Shown here piece after piece: positions 46,901-58,252 of a DNA stretch of 64,000 bases. Every line of letters begins with the position of its first letter. Position 1 is the first letter of the stretch. The stretch is from assembly GCF_023278565.1 (NCBI RefSeq), contig NC_064681.1:2976001-3040000 (forward strand), given 5' to 3'. The notes under the pieces are model-generated. The model was not told the DNA's origin. It worked only from the letters and a program-made list of their open reading frames with translations, and made no database searches. A program made the translations under genes and the position numbers. The stretch is from Colletotrichum lupini (taxonomy: Eukaryota; Ascomycota; Sordariomycetes; Glomerellales; Glomerellaceae).

Positions 46901-47407
46901 CTTGCCGAGGTTCTTTAGCGAGTTGATTGTCTTCTCGGCTTGGAGGGTCTGGAAGAAGCCGATGAAGATGTTCAGGACGATGATGCCGCCTAGAATGCCG
47001 CCTTCGATCCAGGCTTGGATGCCGAAACTTGCGCCGAGTGCTAGTAGGAGGACCTGTTTCAAGTTTCGATGGTTATCTCGTGCCGTTTTTCATTTCCACG
47101 AGCCAGACAAGCGAGATTCTGCCTATTTTAGACTCGAGAGACAACTTACCAGAGTCATGGCGTTGAAAATCTGCTCGAGAAAGATTTTCAAAGGCTGAAC
47201 GCCCTTTTGTTGACGAAGCTCATTGCGCCCCAATTCGGCCAACCGACGGATGGCATCGTCGGGGTCTAACCCTTGGATTGCGTCGACATGGAGTTCTTCG
47301 AGAACCTGAGCAGCCTCCAAAGAGTGAGGTGGTCGAGAGAGAGGCTTGTTGGATTGTCCTGAGGCATGCTCCTGGAAGGAGTCTGCCGTCTTTTCGGTTG
47401 CTTTCAT
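43927..47407 (-). CDS. ENA: ENA-type Na+ (K+) efflux P-type ATPase (type IID)
   Basis: The five exons 47407-47150, 47053-46171, 46088-45568, 45505-44543 and 44478-43927 join in phase to 1058 residues, the usual length. Features: cation-ATPase N-terminal domain (EELHVDAIQGLDPDDAIRRL), LLTGES in the actuator, CSDKTGT with the phosphorylated Asp at about 385, and KGAVE spanning the exon 3/4 junction. MLTGD and TGDGVND (about 748-754) precede LKRADIGIAMG. In the membrane part, FCETGLGFEKAVPDILKRPPQN and the Cys-containing loop of the last helices are characteristic of fungal IID pumps. These export Na+ or K+ at the plasma or endomembrane under salt or alkaline stress. All catalytic residues are present. 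The gene is tail-to-tail with the NADAR gene. Confidence 0.93.
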
Positions 47408-48491
47408 AGCTCAAGATCTGCTCAAGTTGCAAGTCTGCAATCAACTTTAAAGTCTGATGGGAAGGGAGCAATGCAACTCCGACTTTGGCTGTACGCCGTG
47501 ATATTTGTAAAGCGGTATCTTTTCGACATCTTGGCCTCGACGCAAAATTCCTCGCTCTACTGGGAACTACGAAAGTCCAAATGCATCATAACGTTCACTC
47601 TGCTGGTCCCGAAAAGGCAACCAAGACACAACGGCAACGACGTAGAGAGTTGAGGGCCCATTCTCTGCTTTTCTCATTCGTTGGTAGACTTTACTGGTGC
47701 TACCCAGCTGATGGAACCTGCGAGATGAGTCCGAATGTCCGGTTGCCATTACGAGGGCTGTACGTAACAAAATCCCAAGTCATTGGCTGGTTTCTAGACA
47801 GTATGAGAGAGTATAGAGTCAGTTGACTCGATTGTAGAAGGTTTGGCGAAAGACAAGCTGTCTTGACTGGGGCTAGAAAGATTACAAAGATGTTGCTGAA
47901 GTAGTCCGGGAGAAAGCCATTTTGCGTTCCATCATAGTGGACGGGAGCGACCCGGCAAGTGCATGTACGGCATGTAATTGACTTGCCTAATCGGGCAATC
48001 AACGTTTGAGCGCGGCTGACTCATGTGGGGAGCCTTCCCGCGCACGCAATGAGAATAAAGGTCTTGGGAGTCGATGATCTCCGGGTTGTGGGACATGAAC
48101 GTGAGGCCTTCTTTTGTGAGGCCCGTGGAGGCGGGGAGACGCTAGGCGAAAAGAAGCAGCCAAGACGCAACCCAAGGCTTGTTTCCGCTTGATTCATGTT
48201 TGCTCCGAGATACTGAAGTCAGCAACACTATCCAGATCAAAGATCGTTAGCCTAAGCGACGGAAACATCGTAACTTGCAGGCTTGCTACAGCACATCCCA
48301 TAACATCGACTGAGAGTTTCCAGATTCTACCACGAATGATCGAACTAGCATGCCAATGATCAACTCTGCTTAGGAATCCAGTATACGTCCCGGTTTTCGT
48401 ATTCCGCATCATCCCTGACCAGAACTTTATAGGTGTGTATTACCAATCTCAAGGAGAAACACCATCAAACCCAGCGAAGACCCCCTTCACT
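47408..48491. other. Intergenic / Na+-ATPase promoter
   Basis: No gene recognised. It contains the upstream region of the Na+-ATPase and the 3' flank of the GH128 gene. Confidence 0.5.
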
Positions 48492-49352
48492 TCAGCAACT
48501 TGAAGACGGTGATGGATCACACACCCCCATCAACCGCCTCATGAGCGGCGTAAACCTCCCCTCCCCATCCATAAGCTGCGCCGCAGGACTCACAAAGTCA
48601 TCAGCGCAGTGTGCCATACACCCAAACCACCCATACTCGTCGATCCACTCCTTCTCGTCCATCCACCCGCTCAGCTCCTCCGTAAACGCCTCCACCTCGA
48701 CCGGGTCCCGACTGATAGACGCAATCTCCGACACGTTGAGCGGCAGCCCGTACCGCTCGTACATGGACGTCAGGTACCTCTTTGCATGCTCGACATCGCC
48801 GCTGTAATAGTGCACCCCAAGGAAATCTGGCCTCATTTTCTTCTTCTTCTTCTTTTTCTCGTCCTCGTAGACAATCGTCATAAACTCCGCAAGCCACGCC
48901 TCGCCCCCGGGATCGCTAGCACACGCCGGCCCGACAAGCTTCTTGCCCCTCTTCTCCCGCAACTCGGGCACGACTTTGTCCAGCCACCAGGCCGCGGCGT
49001 CCGCCGGCGAGATGCCCTGCCGCTCCGGTTCGTTGAGGTAGTGGACCATCTCAGCGTCGGAGTCGCGGATCCAGTCCCACTCTTCCGTGTCCAGCTGCGC
49101 GCGCGTGCGGATCATGGGCCGGAAGGGGAGCCGGCCCTTGAGTTCGGGCGGGTACCATGCGTTCCAGTTGTGGACGGATTTGAACGGGGTGACTGTAAGC
49201 GGCGCTCTTGCTTCTACTGCTGCTGCTATGGGCTTATTGGCAGAGTCTGATGGTGATGTGGTTGTGAAGAGTTGATCGATTGCGTCTGGGCGGTCGCGGG
49301 TGTTGGTGTAGTCCCATAGGAGGCAGCGTTTTGAGAATTTGGGAGTTGCCAT
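48492..49352 (-). CDS. Glycoside hydrolase family 128-like protein (Asl1-type catalytic core)
   Basis: A single exon of 286 residues, starting at the ATG at 49352 in a good context; a longer frame would need a TTG start. The fold is that of GH128 endo-beta-1,3-glucanases: KRCLLWDYTNT at the N terminus and VHNWNAWYPP. HYLNEPE follows with the likely acid/base Glu at about 108. FLGVHYYSGD (about 177-186) and NVSEIAS with the likely nucleophile Glu at about 209 come next, then EYGWFGCMA near the end. No signal peptide is visible, so it is probably intracellular, unlike many GH128 enzymes. A run of eight Lys (about 166-172) sits in a loop before MRPDFLG and is unusual. Substrate is probably beta-1,3-glucan, by family. 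Confidence 0.85.
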   Translation of the reverse strand: MATPKFSKRCLLWDYTNTRDRPDAIDQLFTTTSPSDSANKPIAAAVEARAPLTVTPFKSVHNWNAWYPPELKGRLPFRPMIRTRAQLDTEEWDWIRDSDAEMVHYLNEPERQGISPADAAAWWLDKVVPELREKRGKKLVGPACASDPGGEAWLAEFMTIVYEDEKKKKKKKMRPDFLGVHYYSGDVEHAKRYLTSMYERYGLPLNVSEIASISRDPVEVEAFTEELSGWMDEKEWIDEYGWFGCMAHCADDFVSPAAQLMDGEGRFTPLMRRLMGVCDPSPSSSC

Positions 49353-49805
49353 TTTGGGCAATTATTTATGCTGAATAGACTGACTACTGATCTAGGTATT
49401 GTGTTCTCTTGAGAAGTGATTGATTCCTGAAAGAAGAATCTCGTGGAAATGACGACTAGTACTTGGCAATTTGTTGTTGATAGTTGGCAGTCATCACCCG
49501 GAAGTGCAGTGCCGCTGCCTTACGTCACGGCCTCCCAAAACAAGTTCGCGGCCACCGGCTCCGATTTGGCAGAGACTCCGCCACGGCAACTTCGTCCACC
49601 TTACGCGTCCCCAAGAGGCTACTGACACCGGTGACATGGCTCATCAGTTATCTCCAATGTGTTGGTCCATTGACATGATGACAAGAATTCTTCGGTAGCC
49701 TGGACGAGCACAGAAAATACCGCACAAGTTTTGAACAAAACGCTTTTCTCTTCCTTGATATATTTTGACAAATGGTGTAAATCCCCACACGGAACCGGGC
49801 GCCCT
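49353..49805. other. Intergenic between GH128 and DBP10
   Basis: It holds the GH128 upstream region and DBP10 3' UTR. No gene recognised. Confidence 0.5.
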
Positions 49806-52572
49806 CTACTTCCTGTTGCGCTGCGGTCTCGCGTTCTTCTCCATGCGCTTCTGCTTCTCCCATCTCGCCTTCCTGATGTCCTCGACACCCTTGATCTCCT
49901 TGCGACTGCCCGCACCGTCCTTGTACTGGCCGATGCGCTTCTCCTTGGCCTCGGCGATCCTCTTCTTTCGCACCTCGTAGTCGTCCCGGAACTTGTCGGC
50001 CTGCTTCGGCGCCTTCTCCTGCTTGTGCTTGTACTGCCGACCGGACGGCAGGTCCGGCAGGTTGCCCTTCTCCATGCCGCCCACCTGGATGCGCCCCAGC
50101 CGGTTGGCCTTGCGCCAGCGGTCGAACCGCCCGCTCTGGAAGCTGGCCGCGATCTTGACGCCGCTCTCGCCGCGCACGAACTTGGATCCCTTGGAGCCGT
50201 CCTCGTCGTTGGCCCGCGCCACGTACTTGTTCTGCTTCTTGTCCCAGCGCATGCCCGCCGCCCGCGTCGGCTCGCCGAAGCCCTTGGCCGTCTCGTCGTT
50301 TGTGAGGTCCATTTGCACGTCGCGCGCCGCCTGCACGAAACTCGACGTCTGCGCGCCCGATGTGACACCGTACCCACGCTCCTCGGCTGCGTTGATCGTT
50401 CTCGGGGTGTAGGACATGAAAACGTCCGAGTCGCGCCAGGAATCCGGCTTCTTCTTCTTCTCCTTCTCGCCTGTGTTGGTGATTGTAACCTCGAGACCGT
50501 CGTTGTCGTCGGAATCGTCAGAGTTGTAGGCTTCTGCGGCGCCGTCGTCCACTTCCCCATCGAGTCCGTCATTTGAGTCGTCCTCGGCACCGTTCAGACC
50601 ATCCATGTCGTCGTCTGAGTCTAGCTCCTCCTTCTTGTTGCCGCGGTGTGGTGTGATACGTTTCCTTAGCTGCTTCATGACTTCGACCGCCTCACTGCTC
50701 GACCCCTTGCCTCCCTTTCCAATCTCGAAAATGGTCTCAGCAGGCCTGAAGCCACTGATCTTGGCCATCATGTCGTTGCGGGCTTGTTCCACAGCGCTGG
50801 CGTCTTTACCAAACAGAGGATGAAGTTCGTGCCATCCCTTTGTACCCACAAGCTCTCTGGCTCGTTTTGCGCTCTGGCTTGAAGCGGAATGCCTAGTCTT
50901 CAGGTACAGCTTCTCAGCTTTTGTCGAAACTCTACGCAGCGCCTCCAGGTCGCCCTCCTCTTTCAGAACCTTGTCCATCCACTCCATGTTGATCTCGATT
51001 CTGTCTCTCTTCAAACCACCCACAACGACGTCTTCGGCGTACGATGGGTTTTCGGTCTCGTGGCCTGCAACCAGCCTGCGGCCGAGGAACAGCTGGAGAT
51101 CCAGCAGATAAGGTGTGTCCAGTTCGCGCACGATACTGTATGCCCAACCTCTTTGACCGGCACGGGCCGTACGTCCGACACGATGGACAAAGACCTTGGG
51201 TTGCGGAGGGAAATCGTAGTTGATGACGTTTGCGAGAACGGGGATATCGATACCTCTGGCGGCGACATCCGTCACCACCAAAATGTTTGCTCTGCCGTTT
51301 CGGAAGTTCTCGGTGTTGATGCGACGCGCTTCCTGGTCCAGTGAACCGTAGACGTGAGAGACTGCGTAACCGGCCTTTGTGAGAAGCTGCGCCAGATATT
51401 CAACGTGATGCTTTGTTGCTGCGAAAATAATAGTTGAGTGTTCCGTGGGTTTGCCGGTGCCGCCACCCTCACGCTTTCGCTTCTTTGATGGTACAACATC
51501 CAGGGGAACACCGTCTGGTGTGCCTTGTGGCATCTTGATGAGGTCGTTGAGAATATGCAACAGGGAAGCCTCCTTTTCGGCTCCCTTGACGGAGAAGAAG
51601 GCACTCTCGAGATCAGGGGAAACCTTGGTCTCGGCGTCCAATCTCACCAGGCTCGGGTCTTGCAGACCGGCCCGCGCAAACTCAACTAAGGATGCTGGCA
51701 GTGTGGCGGAGAACAGTAGACTCTGTCTCGACAACGGTAGGGCGTGGAGAATCTCGGTAAGCTGGGCAGCGAAACCCATTTCGAAAAGACGATCGGCCTC
51801 GTCGAAGACGACGTACTTGATGGACGACAGGTCCAGACCCATTTCGACCTTGAGATGGAGGAAACGACCGGGGGTGGCGATGACGATATCCGGATTCGAC
51901 GACATCATGCTGAACTGGTCCTCCATGCTGTCACCACCAACGAGTAGGATGCACTTCAGGTCGGTCCCCTTGCTGAACTCCTTGACGACCTTGAGCGTCT
52001 GGAGCGCAAGTTCACGAGAGGGTGACATGATGAGCGCGCGCGTGCCGACCTTGGCGCTGTGGGCGCGCAGGCGCTCGATCATGGGAATCACGAAAGCCGC
52101 AGTCTTTCCGGAACCGGTTCTCGCCATGCCCACGACATCCTTGCGGTCCAAGATCAGAGGGATCGTCTTTCGCTGAATCGGCGTGGGGACGGAGAATCCC
52201 TTCTTCGTAATCGCGCGCAGGAGACCGGCATTCAGACCTGCGTGCCACAAAGATTAGCATCTCCAGCGAAAGGACCAAGGTCGTGTAGGAGGGGTTCGGC
52301 AACTTACCCATGGCCTGGAAACCACCACCTCTCTTTACCGACTTTCCCTTGATGTTGGACGACTTGCGGAACGAAGCAGCCTGCTTCAGCGCAATGAAAG
52401 CTTCGTCGCCATCCTCATCCTCCTGCCCCTCTTCGTGGCCGTTCAGGATCCCGTCCATGTCAAAGTCAATGTCTCCCACATCCTGACCCGCGTCGCTGCC
52501 ATTGTCGAACAAGTGATCGGCGATGTCGACCTCTCCGTCGGAGGGAGTGGGAGATGCGGCGCGACGAGGCAT
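49806..52572 (-). CDS. DBP10: ATP-dependent DEAD-box RNA helicase Dbp10 (60S ribosome biogenesis)
   Basis: Exons 52572-52308 and 52237-49806 (intron 70 bp) give 898 residues. All helicase motifs are present: Q motif ([14 protein letters not shown]), Walker A ARTGSGKT (about 127-134), [13 protein letters not shown] and DEAD (about 234-237, in [13 protein letters not shown]). [33 protein letters not shown] and [13 protein letters not shown] complete the set. The acidic N-terminal region ([19 protein letters not shown]), the DBP10-type C-terminal domain ([22 protein letters not shown] [10 protein letters not shown]) and the basic tail identify the Dbp10/DDX54 subfamily. It acts in the nucleolus on pre-60S particles. 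It is divergently transcribed from the J-protein gene. Confidence 0.95.
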
Positions 52573-52958
52573 CTTGGAGCTCTTTGTGGGTTTTCTGGCG
52601 AGGCCCCGGATTTTGCGGTCGTAGGTTTGGGCCCGTCGAAAAAGTTGATTTTCCCAAGGCGCGGGTTTTGCGAAACGGCAGAGTATCCAAGAGCTGGGCG
52701 GCGTCTTTTCGAAAATTTGGGCTTGGGCGGGACGAGAAATTTCTTATCGGATGGTCTTATCTTAGCGTCGTGGGGCAAGCGTTCGTCGGCAAGGGTCTTT
52801 AGCGGGTCCAAGTGGCTGTCACTGAGCCTCGTCTCGTGCTCACCAACCGCACGCGACTATCAACCTTCAACTACCTTACATCTACAGTTCTCCTTGCCAG
52901 TCTGCCGAGGTACAGTTGTCAATTTCGAATCTTTCTCAACAGACACTCGGTCATCATC
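52573..52958. promoter_or_regulatory. Shared divergent promoter of DBP10 and the J-protein gene
   Basis: 386 bp separate the two start codons, which point away from each other, so this stretch must carry both promoters. No TATA box is obvious. Confidence 0.6.
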
Positions 52959-53684
52959 ATGGCGAGCGAAGACGTCAAAGAAGAGAAGGCTGCACTCGAC
53001 GCGCTCGAGATCGAGGCAAAGGAGTTCGACAAGGTAATGCGACCGCCAGACAAACCACGGTGCACACCTTCCAAAGCCAAACGCTAACAGTCTTCCCCTT
53101 CTCCCGTTTTATAGGATGCAGAAATCGACAGAATCCTAAAAGCCTTTAGGCTAGACGCCTACGCCGTCCTCGACCTACAACCAGGCGTCCCCGAATCCGA
53201 CATCAAAATCTGCTACCGCAAAAAGTCCCTCCTCATCCATCCAGACAAGACCAAGAACCCGCTCGCGCCCGACGCCTTTGACCGCCTGAAAAAGGCGCAA
53301 ACAGAGCTCATGGACGAGAAGCACCGCGAGCGCCTCGACGAGGCCATTGCCGACGCCCGCATGCTCCTCATCCGCGAGAACAAGTGGACCGTCGACAGCC
53401 CCGAGCTCAAGACGGACGACTTTGCGAAAAAGTGGCGCAACAAGGCGCGCGAGGTGCTCATCGATAACGAGCACCGCCGGCGGCGGCAGATGAAGGCGCA
53501 AATGCAGGAGGAGGGCCGCGAGCAGAAGAAGGAGGAGGAGGAGATTGAGCAGCGGAAGCGAAAGAGGCAGCACGACCAGGACTGGGAGGCGACGCGGGAC
53601 CAGCGCATCAGCAGCTGGCGGGATTTCCAAAAGGGAAAGTCGGGCGACGGGAAGAAGAAGAAGAAGATGAAGCCTATTGGTTGA
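52959..53684 (+). CDS. J-domain protein of the DNAJC8/Spf31 type (spliceosome-associated)
   Basis: Exons 52959-53033 and 53115-53684 (intron 81 bp) give 214 residues. After a short acidic/charged N terminus comes a J domain: YAVLDLQPGVPESDIKICYRKKSLLIHPDK (quoted across about 41-70), with HPD at 67-69, needed to stimulate Hsp70. A long charged helix follows, with W-R-N-K-A-R-EVL and a Lys/Arg/Glu coiled-coil-like tail ending in KKKKKMKPIG. The DNAEIDRILKAF-like opening (DAEIDRILKAF) and the arrangement match DNAJC8 and fission yeast Spf31, which associate with the spliceosome. It is probably nuclear. Confidence 0.85.
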
Positions 53685-54161
53685 AGTCTGGCATCACCAC
53701 GAAAGGGGAAGGGGTTTGGGCCCTACTATGGGTTTGCATTGGTTTCTTATTACAGGCGGAAAGGGGGCTGGTGTTTTAAGGGGATCGTTCTTCACTACAG
53801 TTCGACAGGTCTCGACTACGGATTTTCGGGCACAAAGCATGTGTACAGCATGGTTTTATCAGCAAATCAGTGAGTTCGTTGTTTATTGACCACCGCGGTT
53901 ATGTCCCTAACCATTTCAGAATTGCAATGCTCGTGTCTCCTTCCCCCAAACGTTCCCCTTATCCCCTCTCGGGGGTCATTTTCGTCTACTAGGTAAGCAC
54001 CTTTCCCTCCCGTTCGTTGTATCGTGGCTATGATTTGCTTCATGATTTCAAAAACATGTACTTTTGACACCTCTGCTTGAAAGCTTCGTGATATGTTAAA
54101 ATCCCAGGAGTTGTCCGCCCTGCTCCTTCGAGATTCCGGTACCCAACCTCCGGATTCCCCC
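53685..54161. other. Convergent 3' intergenic region of the J-protein and SYO1 genes
   Basis: No gene recognised. Both neighbouring genes end here. Confidence 0.5.
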
Positions 54162-56294
54162 TCATGCCTTGTTCTTCTTCTTGTACTGAATGAACCGTCC
54201 CAGGTTCAACACAGCCTCCTCAGTACGCGTGCGCAGCTCAGGAAGAGTCCTCTTATCAATCGTCTTGACCAAGGCCTTGACCTTGGGCTGAACCGTCTCG
54301 AGGTGCTGAATAAAGTTGTCCTTCCAGAACACCTCCTTGTCGCACGGCATGTCCTCGTCTCCGTAAATGTCAAACAACTGGTTCAGGGCCTCGACGGCGT
54401 CGGCCGCCGGGGTCTCTGGCAGGGCAGTCACCACCGTGATCAGGAACACGCCAATCTCCCTGTTGAGCGCAAGGGGCGCCGGGTCCCGCGCCAGCTGGCC
54501 CAGGACGCCGATGCACTTTACGCCGAGACCCTGGAAGGGGTCTTCGGGCTCCTCGTCCTTTGCCTTGTCTCCGTTGGCCGCCGTCGTCTCGGCCGCCTGT
54601 TTTGAGGGCAGGTTCTTGGTCGCGTGGTACAGCGCCATGAACTTTGTGTGCTCGTCGCCGCCGAGGGGTAGGCGGCGGGGCAGGCTGCGGGACACAGCCC
54701 ACGCGAGGCTGGTGACCTTTGTGGCGAGCTCGACGTCGGCGGTGTTGGCGGCCAGGATCGGGGCGATGACTTGGCCCCAGACGGCCTTGCCGGACGGGGC
54801 CCAGGCCTTGAGGATACCGGCGTTGTGGTCGTCGGAGAAGTCAAAGACGGAGATGGACCAGGCGATGTTGCTGAGGGCGGCCAGGGCGTGGGCTTGTACC
54901 CGGACGTCGTCGCCCTCTGCTTGTGATGATGACGGGGTCGCGAGGGTGATGAGCTGCGGGATGGCCTGTTGTACAAGCTCGCGCAGAGTGGGCAGGTCGT
55001 CCATGGTCGCCTCCTCGTCAACGTCGTCGTCGGCGCCGGTGACGAGGTCCATGTCGGCCTGCATCTCGTCTTCGTCCATGGAGTCGTCGTCATTCTCGTC
55101 GTCCTCACCCTCGCCAATGTCTTCATCGCCGGAGCCGTTGTCCTCCTTGACGTCCTCGTCCATGGCGGTGTCGTCGTCTTCGATTCCGTTCCATTCCTCC
55201 TTCTTGGCCTTCTTGCTGTCGCCTCCCTGGAGGGACTGCTGCAGCGTGGTTCCAACGTCGGCCAGGATCTCCAGGGCAAGCTGAAGAACCTCGGTCGGGT
55301 TGGACCATTGGCTCCTGGGTGGCAAATCAGTTTCCGGCGCGGTGTTCTTGAGTGCCGATGACAGAGTCGGGATGAGTGAGGCGTCAGATAGGTCCTTGGG
55401 GCCCGGCGTGCTGTCGAACCAATGCAAGGTGGTGAAGATGTTGTGCAGAATACCGCAAGCCAGAACGCCCTTTGCGCCAGCGACCTCTTGCAGCTTAGTC
55501 AAGGCCGTGAGCGGCTTGGGGCTCTCGTCGGCGACGACATCCTGCGCCAGACGCTGGTTGTCTTCGGAAAGAGTCAGGAGGGCAGAGAGAGCGTCGAGGC
55601 AGATGCTTGACGGTGTGTCGGGGTGAGCGATGACGGTGAAGAGCAAGTGCTTGATACCCTCGATGCCCACAATGGCTTCGAGGACCTCATCCTGGGCCTC
55701 GGCGAGAGCGGACAAAAGGCCAATGACGGACTCGGTGATGGTCCAGGTGACCTTTGTCTCGCCCTTGCTCAGAGATGAGCCCTTGGCAAGGTTTTGGAGA
55801 ACCTGGGTTTGTCATGTTAGCGCACGGTAGATACTAACACTCACTCACATGCACGGGTTCTTGTTAGTGAGTTTGAAATGAGTGACAACTTGACTTACAG
55901 TCTGAGAAGCAAAACCAATGGCGCTCAGCACATCTTGACGGTACAGGTGAATGCAAAAGTCGGCCTCCTCCTCCTCGGCGAGAACCCTCAAAATGTCCCA
56001 ACCGGCGGCGCGGCTGTCGAGGCTGGCGTCGGTGAGGGTCTCGTTCAGGACGATGTGGACAATCTGCTCACGCAACAGCAGCTTCCGGCACTTTTCGTTG
56101 GAGACGAGGTTGGAGACGGCCTCGGCGGCGGCGGTGCGCGACTTGGGGTCGGCGCTCTGCAGGTCCTTGATGACGGGCAGGATGGACTTTTCCCTGAGGG
56201 CGGCGAGTTCGGGGTCGGATGGGGGCTTGACGGTTTTGGCGATGGGGTCCTTGCGATGGCTTGGGCCGCCTCTGTTTCGTCTTGACTTTCCCAT
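54162..56294 (-). CDS. SYO1: Syo1-like symportin (ARM/HEAT-repeat chaperone and importer of the 5S RNP proteins)
   Basis: Exons 56294-55899 and 55802-54162 (intron 96 bp) give 678 residues, close to the family length. The N terminus is short, basic and NLS-like (MGKSRRNRGGPSHRKDP). Alpha-helical ARM repeats follow (for example ADPKSRTAAAEAVSNLVSNE, AAGWDILRVLAEEEE). A very acidic loop (about 310-365, with DDDTAMDEDVKEDN and GEGEDDENDDDSMDED) interrupts them, and HEAT-like repeats resume to a basic tail YKKKNKA. Syo1 carries newly made ribosomal proteins uL18 (Rpl5) and uL5 (Rpl11) together into the nucleus; the acidic loop binds Rpl11-type cargo in characterised homologues. The human relative is HEATR3. 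It is the second 60S biogenesis gene of this block. Confidence 0.88.
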
Positions 56295-58252
56295 TTTGTA
56301 TGAGTATGATTGGGTATATGTGTGAGATCTTATGTAGTGTGTCGTGGATGTGAAGAGAGTGAGGATGAGATACTGTGAGTTTTGGAGATGGCTTCTTATT
56401 CGGGGTTTGGACCAATATTCGTGACCGACCCTATCAAAAAAGTTCCCAATACCTACTTCACTTCCCGAAAAAATAGACTGACGAACAGAAAAAAATTCAA
56501 AAAAAGGTGTTGCTATGGGCAGCCACAGTGTGGCTCGTGTTCCCGCCCGGCATCCCGTACCACCGATCTCCATTCGCCAATCACCAGTCGTCTCACCAAT
56601 TGGTCCAATCCATCGACCAGATCTATCAGTACGTACTCATTTTTCCTCACGTTGACTGTGGAACACAACGTGGAATAACGGCCCATGGGATAAAGAGTAC
56701 AGCAGGGATGGCATATTTAGTGTGCTATACATAGGCAGACGCGGGCAGATACATGGCTCGGATGCCCGATCAAGGGAGAGAGTCCAGGCTTGTTTTCCGG
56801 GCCGGAAAGTTCAAGCTTCAGTGTTCAAGGGACGGGATACCTGGGCTGACGGGAGCCTGTAAGGTACCTTTCCCCGCCTACCGCGTAGGGGCGCCACGCT
56901 AAGGTCAGGAACAGTACATTGCGTTCCCCAACCTTGTGAGACATCGGGAGAGACAGGCTCAATTGACGTTGAACACCTCTTAGCTGTCAAGTTAGGCATT
57001 TGGCAGTCGCGTTTGATGGAACTCAACCCAGGTACGTAGCATACGTACTGCCGCAAGTACGTACTTAGAATGATGGATGACATTGCTGTCACCGTGTCAC
57101 ACGCCCATTCCTTGCTTGGGACACCACCAGACGGACGCCGAGCCGGACACTTTAAACACCTTTTTTTCAACGGTCCCCTTAACGGACCTCACTTAATGCC
57201 ACTTTTTGCTTTTTTATCTTTGTGTCTCTCCCTCGATCCCTTTTCGTGCAGCTGTCATTATCGGCACTATGTACGTACAGATACGAATACTCCGTAGTCT
57301 GTACAGTCTTCGGATCCCCGCTGGCTCTCGCTCGGTCTCTCTCGCACACACGCACGTACGACCGTGACCACCACCTCTCAAATCCTCGAGTCCACGTCAA
57401 CCTTGACCTATCACGGTTCACTAGCATACCATCCAAAGCAAAAAGCAAGAGCAAGAGCAAAAGCTTCGAGATCGTCCGTCCACCCCCACCACGCGCATCT
57501 TCCTCCGGGCCACGTCCGGACCAGCTCCACAGATCCACCACCCAGTACCCACCAAAGCTCGCGTCTGTGACATTGCACCACGCTGCACAGCCCAGCTGGA
57601 GCAGACAACCCTGGGATCTCAAATCTCTCGTCAAGGTCTGGCCCATCTAGGTGATCAATTGCCGGCAACGTTCCAACAGGGGAGGAAAACGAAGGGGAAC
57701 CGCATGGGAAAAGGGGACCACTTGTTGTTTCCCACACTTGCGCCGACTTTCTTACCTTTCGTGTACGGAGTACGAACGACTACCTTGCGCATCGCATCTC
57801 ACGGCATCTCTCGTCCCATCCCGGCCAGTCCCATCTGATCCCGTCCCGCTGGCCCGCTTCAGCAACTGCGTCTGTTTCAACTGCTGTGCTGTCCTGTACG
57901 CTCGCTGCTGCTCAGCTTTAGCCTCGACCTTACTCGCCCTCCTCCTACTCCTGCGTCAGTTATCCTTCAACTTTGCATCTGGAGCTTTCCAACGGATAAC
58001 GCAGCCCAGCCAGCTTCTCTACCACCTCGACGGGAAGATGTGAGACGCCCAACCCTCGGATCACCGCTCCCCCTTCCCTTGCAACTTTCAGTCCTTTTTT
58101 CGGTGAACGTGTACCATCCACGCACGCTTCGTCTTACCTTCGCTTCCACCTCTCCCTTGCCCTTCTTACTTTCTCTCTTCCCCTCTTCTTCCTTTAAACT
58201 GTCCTCAGGCCCATCGCTGCTGCACCTCTCCGTCCCTCCCAGATAGAGAAGC
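56295..58252. promoter_or_regulatory. Long upstream region with TACGTA cluster and CT-rich leader
   Basis: Almost 2 kb separate the divergent starts of SYO1 and the next gene. TACGTA-type palindromes cluster near 57030-57066 and again near 57270. From about 58060 to 58200 the sequence is strongly pyrimidine-rich on the plus strand, typical of the leader of well-expressed fungal genes. No coding region is recognised despite several frames on both strands. Confidence 0.45.

Noticed and set aside
49731..50576. Long plus-strand frame opposite DBP10
   Set aside because: It is the antisense shadow of the Dbp10 C-terminal coding region, Leu/Ala-rich as expected from reading GC-rich codons backward.
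49619..50590. 323-codon Arg/Ser/Thr-rich minus-strand frame
   Set aside because: A shifted-frame shadow of the same DBP10 exon with biased composition.
54367..55284. 305-codon plus-strand frame opposite SYO1
   Set aside because: Ser-rich antisense of the acidic loop of Syo1; no start context or domain.
57222..58043. Frames upstream of the glycosyltransferase-like gene
   Set aside because: Low-complexity sequence with no domain and frames on both strands; better explained as promoter and leader.
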